From Flavobacteriaceae bacterium CRH (GTDB lineage Bacteria > Bacteroidota > Bacteroidia > Flavobacteriales > Flavobacteriaceae), in the NCBI GenBank assembly GCA_001507425.1, contig LMAJ01000034.1, forward strand, positions 1 to 46,447: a stretch of 46,447 nucleotides of DNA, written 5' to 3'. Positions within the stretch are counted from its first letter, which is position 1. Every line of letters begins with the position of its first letter. Below the pieces are notes generated by a model. That model had not been told where the DNA came from. It did no database searches and saw nothing but the letters and a program-made list of their open reading frames with translations. The translations under genes were made by a program, and so were the position numbers. Below, in pieces: positions 8,775 through 15,864 of the stretch.

Positions 8775-8845
8775 GGTGGTCAATTTGCTCCGGAATTAGG
8801 TGGTCAGTTTCCTCCGGAACGGGTGGTCATTTTGCTCCGGAATTA
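8775..8845. repeat. Three tandem repeats, probably an IS21-type element end
   Basis: GGTGGTCAATTTGCTCCGGA, GGTGGTCAGTTTCCTCCGGA and GGTGGTCATTTTGCTCCGGA begin at 8775, 8799 and 8822, one after another with a 23-24 base period. IS21-family elements carry repeated copies of their terminal sequence like this. No istA or istB gene is present, so only an end remains. Confidence 0.55.
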
Positions 8846-8944
8846 GTTGGTTTCTAAATTGATGAGAAGAAATTTAGGGTATTAAATAAAAAGAAAAGTA
8901 CCTTTGAATTACTGAAAATTAAAAGGAATAAAAAATTAACATAA

Positions 8945-8967
8945 AAGTTCGGTTATATTCCGAACTT
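8945..8967. promoter_or_regulatory. Operator palindrome of the HigBA-type module
   Basis: AAGTTCGG and CCGAACTT form a perfect 8 bp inverted repeat around TTATATT, 26 bases before the toxin start and just upstream of a TATATTTG -7 box (8974-8981). This is the expected place for the antitoxin to bind and repress its own operon. Confidence 0.65.
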
Positions 8968-8973
8968 ATTATA

Positions 8974-8981
8974 TATATTTG
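8974..8981 (+). promoter_or_regulatory. -7 promoter box of the toxin-antitoxin operon
   Basis: TATATTTG matches TAnnTTTG. The operator palindrome overlaps the position where the -33 element would lie. The start codon is at 8993, leaving a very short leader. Confidence 0.5.
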
Positions 8982-8992
8982 CTGTAATTATT

Positions 8993-9334
8993 ATGAGATT
9001 AATAGGTAAGAAAACAATTTTAAAATTAAAAAAGAAAAACATCGGCAATAGAAAATTATGTGATGAAGTCGATAAATTGATAGAAGATTTAGAAAATTTT
9101 GACCCAAAGCAATCAGTTCTAACTGAAATTAGAAAAGATGCAGATTGTGTTCATAGCGATGGTTTCTATTTTTTTGATATTAATATTCACAGGACATTAA
9201 TTTTAGTTGAGTTAGATGATGACGGCGAAGCCACAATAATCTGGACGGGAACGCATCAGGAATATGAAAGAGTTTTTAAAAATAATAAATCAACCATTGA
9301 AAAATGGCTTCGAGATAAAAACCATATTGAATAA
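8993..9334 (+). CDS. higB: HigB-family toxin (RelE-like mRNA interferase)
   Basis: At 113 residues it has the size of the HigB toxin family. The C-terminal half, FYFFDINIHRTLILVELDDD followed by EATIIWTGTHQEYERVF, fits the HigB pattern of beta strands with a WTGTHxEYDR-like block, which contributes to ribosome-dependent mRNA cleavage. The N-terminal helix is rich in Lys, as usual for RNA-binding toxins. The stop TAA overlaps the antitoxin start by one base (TAATG), so the two are translationally coupled. Toxin-first order is typical of higBA. Expression should be repressed through the palindrome at 8945-8967. Confidence 0.75.
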   Translation: MRLIGKKTILKLKKKNIGNRKLCDEVDKLIEDLENFDPKQSVLTEIRKDADCVHSDGFYFFDINIHRTLILVELDDDGEATIIWTGTHQEYERVFKNNKSTIEKWLRDKNHIE

Positions 9335-9897
9335 TGAAAACAAATTTTGATATAGAAAAATTCATTGATAGCGGTTCAATTAATAATGAATTAGATTTAG
9401 AAAGAGCGATGATTGCCGATAGAAAGTTAAGATTGCTATCTAAAGAAAGTGTGCATTTCAAAAATCTCAGAAAAAAATTAAGAGATTTAATTGAAGTATA
9501 TGAAAATAAAGAGTGGTCTAATTTAGATACTTTGACTGATGAAAAAGTAATCGAAAGTGACAAGTCTGAAATTATTGCCGAACGAGAAAGAATTTTTTTA
9601 GAAAACAGAAAACAGCAGATACGCAAAAAATTAAAAGCCCTTGATTTGACCCAAGAAAATTTAGGTCATGTTTTGGGTCACAAAAGTAAAACGCACATGT
9701 CTGAATTAATGAACGGCATAAAGCCATTTACTCTTAAAGATTTAATTATAATAAATAGATTATTGAAAATAGATATTAAGGAACTCATCCCAATATTTTT
9801 ATCAACAGAGGATCAGATTAAAGTTAAATCAGCAGTCATTGAATTAAATAAGCCTCAAATCAAATTAGAAAAAGCAGATTTGTTATTCAGTTTTTAG
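9334..9897 (+). CDS. higA: HigA-like XRE-family antitoxin
   Basis: The protein has 187 residues. A helix-turn-helix of the XRE class lies near residues 95-150 (RKKLKALDLTQENLGHVLGH, then SELMNGIKPFTLKDLIIINR), where the second helix would read the operator. The N-terminal 90 residues are charged and helical and probably bind and neutralise the toxin. This long form is common in Bacteroidetes. It starts on the last base of the toxin stop codon. The gene and its partner probably stabilise the surrounding island. Confidence 0.75.
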   Translation: MKTNFDIEKFIDSGSINNELDLERAMIADRKLRLLSKESVHFKNLRKKLRDLIEVYENKEWSNLDTLTDEKVIESDKSEIIAERERIFLENRKQQIRKKLKALDLTQENLGHVLGHKSKTHMSELMNGIKPFTLKDLIIINRLLKIDIKELIPIFLSTEDQIKVKSAVIELNKPQIKLEKADLLFSF

Positions 9898-10092
9898 AGA
9901 AGTTCAATAACCAGTTCAACCATTGAACAAATAAATTTTATCTTTTTTTAATTAGTTGTTTTATTTCATTATAATTGTCCTATAAGATTTCGAAAATTTG
10001 CAAGTCAAAAATGAGGAGCAAAAGCGAGACCCTAGGAACTTTAAAAAATATAAAGTTAACATTATTACCATATTAAAGTCGGAAGACAATTC

Positions 10093-10105
10093 CCTCTTTC
10101 TCCGC
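10093..10105 (+). repeat. tRNA-Ser-3'-end-like att site 2
   Basis: CCTCTTTCTCCGC is identical to the box at 3182-3194 and 41896-41908 and lies on the same strand. It is followed three bases later by a terminator hairpin, as a tRNA 3' end would be. With the copy at 41896 it brackets the whole effector-eCIS island as a 31.8 kb direct repeat. Confidence 0.55.
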
Positions 10106-10107
10106 AG

Positions 10108-10130
10108 AAAGCACCTCAATGAGGTGCTTT
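10108..10130. terminator. Hairpin terminator after att site 2
   Basis: AAAGCACCTC and GAGGTGCTTT form a perfect 10 bp stem with a three-base loop, then TT. It is positioned like a tRNA terminator. Confidence 0.75.
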
Positions 10131-10250
10131 TTACATTTCAATACTTTCCTTACTTTACAAAATCCTATATTTTACAGCACTTACAAGTCGTTTTGATTTA
10201 AATTCCTAAATGAGTTCATTTTCATTTTAAACTTTAAATCGCATGCGACA

Positions 10251-10271
10251 AGTACCCTATTTGGTACTCTG
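10251..10271. other. Arm-type repeat of att site 2
   Basis: AGTACCCTATTTGGTACTCTG closely parallels GTTACCCTATTAGTTACCCTG at 42021-42041 beside the recombinase. This suggests that a related integrase once sat here. Confidence 0.4.
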
Positions 10272-10597
10272 AGAATGAACGCTTCACCCAAAGTAACTAT
10301 TGATCGAAGTTTTTTTGGCTTTCCTGGAGAACTCTCAGCAACTATTTAATATGGGCATTCAGAGAATCTTTTTTCTAAAAACTTAAAATTATAACAAGAT
10401 CAAAGACTACCAAAATTAGCGTTTGAACACAAAAAACAAATATTTCCAGATTTAATAAAATTCAAGAAGAAAAATACTATATAACTGTTAAAATTAATTG
10501 TAAAGCATTATATTTGACACAGTTAACACATGTTTCTGTGGCTTTTATCAATATTGGTATTGGTTTAAGGAATATTAAAAGTTTAAAAAAGTAAACT

Positions 10598-13153
10598 ATG
10601 AATTCTTTCGCCGACAAAATACAGGAAAACAAAAAACAAACAGCATCCCATACTGTTATCCAAAAAGAGCGTAATAATACTCCTCCTTTGCCCTTTACAG
10701 ATAACCACCCAGCAACTGTTGCTCAGAGGCAATTACAAGAAATAGCAAACAATAGCGAACAGATAAAGCAAGCTACACAGTTGCAAACAATGGTGAATAC
10801 TAATCCTACTTTGCCGATACAAAAGAAAGGTGAAGAAGAAGAAGAATTGCAAATGAAATCAATTCACCCAACCACGCAACTTGCGGGCATCGATGAAGAA
10901 AAACTTTTGCAAGGCAAATTAGAAACAGCACAACGTGTAGAGGATGAAGAGCTTCTCCAAGGAAAATTTGAACCAACACAACGCATGGAAGAGGAAGAAC
11001 TTCTGCAAGGGAAATTAGAAACAGCGCAACGCGCGGAAGATGAAGAACTCCTGCAGGGAAAGTTTGAGCCCGCGCAGCGAGCCGATAAACGCAACAACAC
11101 CGGTTTGCCCAATCAATTAAAAGCCGATATAGAAAATTTATCGGGCATGAGTATGGATCATGTAAAGGTTCACTATAACTCCGACAAGCCAGCGCAGTTA
11201 CAAGCGCATGCTTATGCACAGGGTAGTGACATTCATGTAGCGCCGGGGCAAGAAAAACATTTGCCGCATGAAGCCTGGCATGTTGTGCAGCAGGCACAGG
11301 GAAGGGTTAGGCCGACTATACAGATGAAAGCTGGTGTCCCCGTGAATGATGATGCGGGTTTGGAGGCAGAGGCTGATGTGATGGGGGCGAAGGCACTGTC
11401 GCTATTGCAAGGGGTTGAGAGTCAAGGTGCCGAAAACCAAGATACGCCATTGCAGCCAGTTGCTCAGGGGCGATCTAGCGCGAATGCGGAAGCGATACAA
11501 AAGTTCAAGGTTGATAAGGCGCCGGAGACAAAGCAGATTTTTTCCGTATCTGATGATGAGGGAATACTTACCGGCATGAGAACGCCAAACCATGACTTAT
11601 ATGTCGATAATCCAAATAAAGTGGCCAGGATCAATCAGGCAGCGGCCGCATCGCCGCTCAATTTCACTACCGGCGATGCGGCCACTTTGTTTCACAAGCC
11701 TTATTACCCTGTACGAGTCAAGTTTACGCCTTACGTACATACCGGTGTGGGCGACGTTAACATGCAGGATCAATATGAGCGTGTTGTTGCACCGCAGGCG
11801 AGGGCATTCCGTGAAGCGCGTCAGCAAGAAGGAGAGGAAAGCATCGGGTTAATGGGCGATATTAATGTTGGTGCTATCAACACGCCCCTTAAAACGGCTG
11901 TCGCCAATATGGAGTTGTTCAAGAAATTAATTCTGGCGAACCTGAGTAATGCTGAGGGTGGCCTTGAGGATGAGCATGCTATTGCGGATGCCACCACCCT
12001 CGTCACCTCGGTTGAGCGCCTGCTGTATTCCAGCAATATTACAAAAGTGGCTATTCATGAGGTGGCCAATCGTATTGGTGTTTTTTTTCATGACGAAAGC
12101 CCGTCGGGGCGGTTTGATTATTCGGTGATTTTGCGCGACACGATCACGGAGCTGGGCGCGGCGGTGGTTGAATTGCGCGATGCGCTGCCAGAAGATCACC
12201 CTATAGATTTGATGTCCTTCCATTTGGTGAATTTCCAGGCGGCGCAAATTGAGGCGATGGAGGGTGCCAATAATGTGTTGTTATACCGCGCTTGTGACGT
12301 CACAGCCTCGACGGTCCTCGGCAACAAAATCACGGAAGGCAACGCACAAAACCTGAAAACCTATAACGCCGGCTCTGGTGCGGCGTTTCATTACGCCGCC
12401 AAAATTCTTAATTCCAGCGCCGACTGGGTAAGCCTGGAGGGATTTGCGGCTGGCGCGCGCGAGCAGGGAATGATTGGCATCACCGATGACACGACACAAT
12501 ACAATATCGACAATAGCTGGCAATACATTATGTATGGTAGCAAAGGTGATGAGGGCGATGATGAGATCTCTGGTGAGGATAAATATTTTGAAACCTACAC
12601 CGACCTACGCTATCGCCTAAAGGGTATAGATACCCAGAACGGCCACTTTGACCTCTCGCGGCGCCAGCAATTAACCGGCAAGCAAATCACATTGGCGAAA
12701 ATCCTGACGATATTTCCAGTGCCGAGCGGCATGGCGAGCCTGAATATCTTTGCGGATACGCCACAACAAAAGGCCGATGCCTTGGTGTTGCGCTTAAAGG
12801 CTCGCGGCATACTGACCGACGACATGAGGATTGCGAATCCGCCGCAATTATCACTGGAGCAATTACAAGGCGCTGAAACCGGTTTGAGCGAAGATCTGCT
12901 CGTTAGGCTGCATAGTATTTTAAAAGAATCTATCCCCATTCCAAAAATCCAGCTGGGGCGCAGCAGCGACCTGGCGAATATGATTGCCTGGCGATCTTAT
13001 ATGGGCAGGGCGTCTGGTCAGGAATTTAGCGAGGACAATATCCATAATGCCGTGATGAATCAGCAGGATCAGGTTGCCACCGACGGGGAAGATCCGAGAG
13101 CCGTGTCTACCAAGGGCTGGACAGCCTTGGCTACTGATATTGCTGCCCAGTAG
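10598..13153 (+). CDS. Candidate eCIS effector 1: DUF4157 protein with novel C-terminal domain
   Basis: The order of parts is clear. Residues 1-85 are a leader (DKIQENKKQTASHTV, then LPFTDNHPATVAQRQLQEIA) nearly identical in effector 2. Residues 98-161 hold four imperfect 16-residue repeats around EEELLQGKxExxQR. Residues 169-255 are a DUF4157 domain with H224-E-A-W-H228, a zinc-metallopeptidase-like HExxH. From about 300 to 851 lies a large domain I do not recognise. DUF4157 proteins are typical cargo of extracellular contractile injection systems, and the eCIS operon converges on this array. From about 11300 the DNA is markedly richer in GC than the leader, so the tip was probably acquired from another phylum. 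A YRA stretch near Arg564 could hint at an ADP-ribosyltransferase fold, but that is weak. Confidence 0.8.
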   Translation: MNSFADKIQENKKQTASHTVIQKERNNTPPLPFTDNHPATVAQRQLQEIANNSEQIKQATQLQTMVNTNPTLPIQKKGEEEEELQMKSIHPTTQLAGIDEEKLLQGKLETAQRVEDEELLQGKFEPTQRMEEEELLQGKLETAQRAEDEELLQGKFEPAQRADKRNNTGLPNQLKADIENLSGMSMDHVKVHYNSDKPAQLQAHAYAQGSDIHVAPGQEKHLPHEAWHVVQQAQGRVRPTIQMKAGVPVNDDAGLEAEADVMGAKALSLLQGVESQGAENQDTPLQPVAQGRSSANAEAIQKFKVDKAPETKQIFSVSDDEGILTGMRTPNHDLYVDNPNKVARINQAAAASPLNFTTGDAATLFHKPYYPVRVKFTPYVHTGVGDVNMQDQYERVVAPQARAFREARQQEGEESIGLMGDINVGAINTPLKTAVANMELFKKLILANLSNAEGGLEDEHAIADATTLVTSVERLLYSSNITKVAIHEVANRIGVFFHDESPSGRFDYSVILRDTITELGAAVVELRDALPEDHPIDLMSFHLVNFQAAQIEAMEGANNVLLYRACDVTASTVLGNKITEGNAQNLKTYNAGSGAAFHYAAKILNSSADWVSLEGFAAGAREQGMIGITDDTTQYNIDNSWQYIMYGSKGDEGDDEISGEDKYFETYTDLRYRLKGIDTQNGHFDLSRRQQLTGKQITLAKILTIFPVPSGMASLNIFADTPQQKADALVLRLKARGILTDDMRIANPPQLSLEQLQGAETGLSEDLLVRLHSILKESIPIPKIQLGRSSDLANMIAWRSYMGRASGQEFSEDNIHNAVMNQQDQVATDGEDPRAVSTKGWTALATDIAAQ
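10889..11080 (+). repeat. Four in-frame repeats coding the LLQGK linker
   Basis: Within effector 1, units of about 48 bases encode variants of DEELLQGKFEPAQR alternating with EEELLQGKLETAQR. Two units recur in the pseudogene at 14100-14200. Effectors 2 and 3 have one unit each, in which the second half has become IQKKE. Confidence 0.85.
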
Positions 13154-13261
13154 CCCCAATGTGTAGCCAGCTATTCCTGCTGGTTTTGCTTATACTCGGC
13201 TGGCGCCATAAATAAGAAATTCGCAACCCATCCAACTTGCTTGCCGAACGGATTACTCCCT

Positions 13262-13354
13262 ATGCATTTCTCTGCCGAAAAAAATAAGCAACAAAACCAA
13301 TCTGTCCAGTCAGCAGCCTGCACCATCCCAGTTAATGCCGAAATCGACTATTGA
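13262..13354 (+). pseudogene. Possible eCIS effector leader remnant
   Basis: A 30-codon frame begins MHFSAEKNKQQNQSVQSA and then hits a stop. Its opening resembles the effector leaders (FADKIQENKKQTAS), with the same Lys/Gln/Asn-rich make-up, and it lies where the next effector would begin. It could be the stump of a fourth effector. The short length keeps this tentative. Confidence 0.35.
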
Positions 13355-13370
13355 ATTAGAGGAATCAGAA

Positions 13371-13773
13371 AGGGGGCAGAGTCAATTAAAAGGGCCAGAA
13401 GTTTCACGTAACCTTATGCAGATTTTAAGAACTCAATATTTTAAAGCTGCACATTAAATCGCTTCGCAGTTAAACCAAAAAAGGATTTTAAAATGCCAAG
13501 AAAAACACGGATGTATATACCCAACGTTAATTAAAGGGGGCAGGGTCATTTAATTAGACTCCTACAGTAACTTGGAAACTAGTAACGTGTTATCCATCTC
13601 TAGACCCTAATAATTACAAAATAATTGAAGTTAAATAAAATTTCGAATTTATCAGTATAAGAAACCAAGACGTTGATAATCGTCTAAATTAAAATTAAGG
13701 GGTCAGAGTCATTTAAGAGAAATTAATCGAACGGATTCTTAATTAATTTTAATTGAGGGGCAGAGCCATTTAG
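13371..13773 (+). repeat. Four copies of a GGGGTCAGAGTC-type repeat
   Basis: AGGGGGCAGAGTCAATTAAA (13371), AAGGGGGCAGGGTCATTTAA (13534), AAGGGGTCAGAGTCATTTAA (13697) and GAGGGGCAGAGCCATTTAG (13755) lie at irregular spacing on the same strand. A decayed relative, GGGGTTAGAGCAAAATTAAA, is at about 17444. In my knowledge such sequences are common in gammaproteobacterial mobile DNA near REP-type transposases. That fits an imported segment. Confidence 0.6.
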
Positions 13774-13841
13774 TAAACAGCGCTTGATGACGAAAATGCT
13801 TTTTCAAATTATTTTTTCAAGGAATTGTAAACGAGGCAGTT

Positions 13842-14290
13842 ATAGCTTACAGCACTCGCAACAGTATCAATGAGCAGCAACAAAATAATGCGAGCAAGCA
13901 AATTGGAATTGCGCAGTTTGCGGATAATCGCAAATGAAACAGCAAACGCTTATGGCTGCGAGCCCAACGGCAACAGCACAGCGTGCAACTGTAAATGCCA
14001 TGAATACATCCGCAGTGCAACAACAAAAAATAATTCAATGCGCCGCAACCTAAGAAGAATTGCAAATGAAATCAATTCACACCACTACGCAACTTGCGGG
14101 TATGGATGAAGAAGAACTTTTGCAGGGGAAATTTGAAACTGCGCCGCGCGCGGAGGATGAAGAATTATTACAGGGAAAATTTGAGCCCGCGCAGCGGGCT
14201 GAAAAACTCAATGCCACAGGTTTACCCGATAATTTAAAAAGCGGAATCGAAAATCTCTCCGGCATGAGTATGGATCATGTGAAGGTCTGA
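13842..14290 (+). pseudogene. Broken eCIS effector (leader plus linker, no toxin)
   Basis: Homology to the leader at 17595 begins at an ATA (13842) where the other copy has ATG: AYSTRNSINEQQQNNA, then QFADNRK and a stop. A shifted frame continues QQTLMAASPTATAQRAT, then another stop, and then EELQMKSIHTTTQLAG with two LLQGKF units and the first DUF4157 residues (SGIENLSGMSMDHVKV) up to 14290. There the similarity to effector 1 ends abruptly and the HExxH part is missing. It has a lost start, internal stops and a missing C-terminus, so it is dead as a gene. It may still serve as a donor for recombination between effectors. Confidence 0.8.
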
Positions 14291-14472
14291 TTTCATATCA
14301 TGTAAGACGTGGATGCGGAATAATTTAGTCAAAACTTTATGTGAAGTGTGAAACAATGATTAAATTATCAAGAAGATTAGAATTTAAAAGTATTAGCCTA
14401 TAACAAATCTAGACTGGATTAAAACGAAGTTTATTAGTTAATACGTTATGTAATATATTAAACCAAAAAAAC

Positions 14473-15825
14473 ATGAACACCCACGTTGATAAAATACAGG
14501 AAAACAAAAAACAAACAGCATCCCATACTGTTATCCAAAAAGAGCGTAATAGCACTCCTCCTTTGCCCTTTACAGATAACCACCCAGCAACTGTTGCTCA
14601 GACGCAATTACAAGAAATAGCCAACAACAACGAACAGATAAAACAAGCTGTGCAGTTGCAAACAATGGTGAATGCTAATTCTACTTTGCCGATACAAAAG
14701 AAAGGTGTTGAAGAGGAAGAATTGCAAATGAAAGCTGCCTCAGTACAAAGGCAAAATATTAAGGAAGATGAAGAACTTTTACAAGGCAAATTTGCTTTAA
14801 TCATACAAAAAAAAGAAAATAAAACCGGTTTGCCCGACAATCTAAAATCTGGCATTGAAAGCCTTACGGGCCATGTAATGGATGATGTAAAAGTGCATTA
14901 CAACTCTGATAAACCAGCACAATTACAAGCACATGCTTATGCACAGGGAACTGATATTCATATCGCAACCGGGCAAGAAAAACATTTGCCGCATGAAGCC
15001 TGGCATGTGGTACAACAAAAGCAAGGTCGTGTACAACCTACCCTACAAATGAAAGACAATGTGAGTGTGAATGATGATGCCGGATTGGAAAATGAGGCAG
15101 ATGTAATGGGAGAAAAAGCGTTATCCAACATCAATAAAATTAATTCTCCATTTTTAGTTAAAGCAGATAGTATTCAAACAAAAGCTATTCAAAGAAACGT
15201 TGTAGTAGAAGCATCGTTAGACCCTTTGAACGATAGTTTATTCTCTAATATCATTGTTGCTGGACGTCCTCCCACTCTTCTTGGCGCAACACAAGGAAAT
15301 CATAGCACCCCTTTTGCTGTATTTGTTTCCGGTATTAGAAACCATATACGTGGGAGAACATACAAACAAGCTTTTAATAATATTTTATCAATTGCTAATA
15401 CTGATTATGAAGAGTTGCCCGGAATGTCTCTAGCGCCAAGTAATACAGCTGCTCTTGCAGCATATCAAAATTTCTTAGGATATGCAAATGCAATTGATCC
15501 TGATACAAGAAGTGAAAGACATTGGATTGAAGACATTCAACAATTAACAGCCAGGTATTTAACATTCAGAAATCTTGTTCCATTAAGTACAGAAGCGAGT
15601 GATACTCATGGTGCAAATATTGAAGGTGACATCACACAACAATTAGAACTAATTGATACCAGACTGAAGGATGAACCTGATTATCAACCACCAAAGGATC
15701 CTATTAAAGTCATTTTTGATGAATTGTTTGACCAAAATACTACATTAGGAGCTGATGCACTAAAACAACATAAAATTTCTATAATTAATGCATATCCTAC
15801 TACTTATGATTATGTTTATTCGTAA
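14473..15825 (+). CDS. Candidate eCIS effector 2: DUF4157 protein
   Basis: Residues 1-90 repeat the leader of effector 1 with few changes (DKIQENKKQTASHTV, LPFTDNHPATVAQTQLQEIA). One linker unit follows (KEDEELLQGKFALIIQKKE). DUF4157 spans about 118-205 with H174-E-A-W-H178. The C-terminal domain from about 240 to 450 starts RNVVVEASLDPLNDS and contains GRPPTLLGATQGNHSTPFAV. That block recalls a conserved RPPxxxxGxxGxHTT region which I believe occurs in other DUF4157 proteins, but its function is unknown to me. Unlike effector 1, the tip is AT-rich like the host. It follows 182 non-coding bases after the broken effector and is followed 39 bases later by effector 3, so the last two may be co-transcribed. 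Confidence 0.8.
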   Translation: MNTHVDKIQENKKQTASHTVIQKERNSTPPLPFTDNHPATVAQTQLQEIANNNEQIKQAVQLQTMVNANSTLPIQKKGVEEEELQMKAASVQRQNIKEDEELLQGKFALIIQKKENKTGLPDNLKSGIESLTGHVMDDVKVHYNSDKPAQLQAHAYAQGTDIHIATGQEKHLPHEAWHVVQQKQGRVQPTLQMKDNVSVNDDAGLENEADVMGEKALSNINKINSPFLVKADSIQTKAIQRNVVVEASLDPLNDSLFSNIIVAGRPPTLLGATQGNHSTPFAVFVSGIRNHIRGRTYKQAFNNILSIANTDYEELPGMSLAPSNTAALAAYQNFLGYANAIDPDTRSERHWIEDIQQLTARYLTFRNLVPLSTEASDTHGANIEGDITQQLELIDTRLKDEPDYQPPKDPIKVIFDELFDQNTTLGADALKQHKISIINAYPTTYDYVYS

Positions 15826-15864
15826 GTAGTATTTTTAATAAAATTAAACTTTTAAAGGCAAATC

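Larger units (their letters stand above)
9898..10597. other. Gene-free boundary between module 1 and the eCIS island
   Basis: No gene is supported in these 700 bases. They hold att site 2, a perfect terminator hairpin, an arm-like repeat (10251-10271) and the leader of the first effector gene. Confidence 0.6.
13154..13841. other. Decayed region with foreign repeats between effectors
   Basis: No intact gene. It holds a short leader remnant (13262-13354) and four copies of a GGGGTCAGAGTC-type repeat. The left part keeps the higher GC of the effector 1 tip. Confidence 0.6.

Noticed and set aside
9998..10201. A 67-codon plus-strand frame
   Set aside because: It runs through att site 2 and its terminator hairpin, so it is not a plausible gene.
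10244..10284. ATGCGACA and TGAGAATGAACGCTT resemble parts of the IS6 elements at 43517 and 46044
   Set aside because: Only isolated 8- and 15-base matches in the wrong spacing. Too little to call an IS remnant.
10889..11080. CRISPR-like array
   Set aside because: The repeats are contiguous, in frame and coding, without spacers or cas genes.
10806..11297. A 163-codon open frame on the minus strand opposite effector 1
   Set aside because: It is the reverse reading of the LLQGKF repeats. The plus-strand frame has clear homologues in two neighbouring genes.
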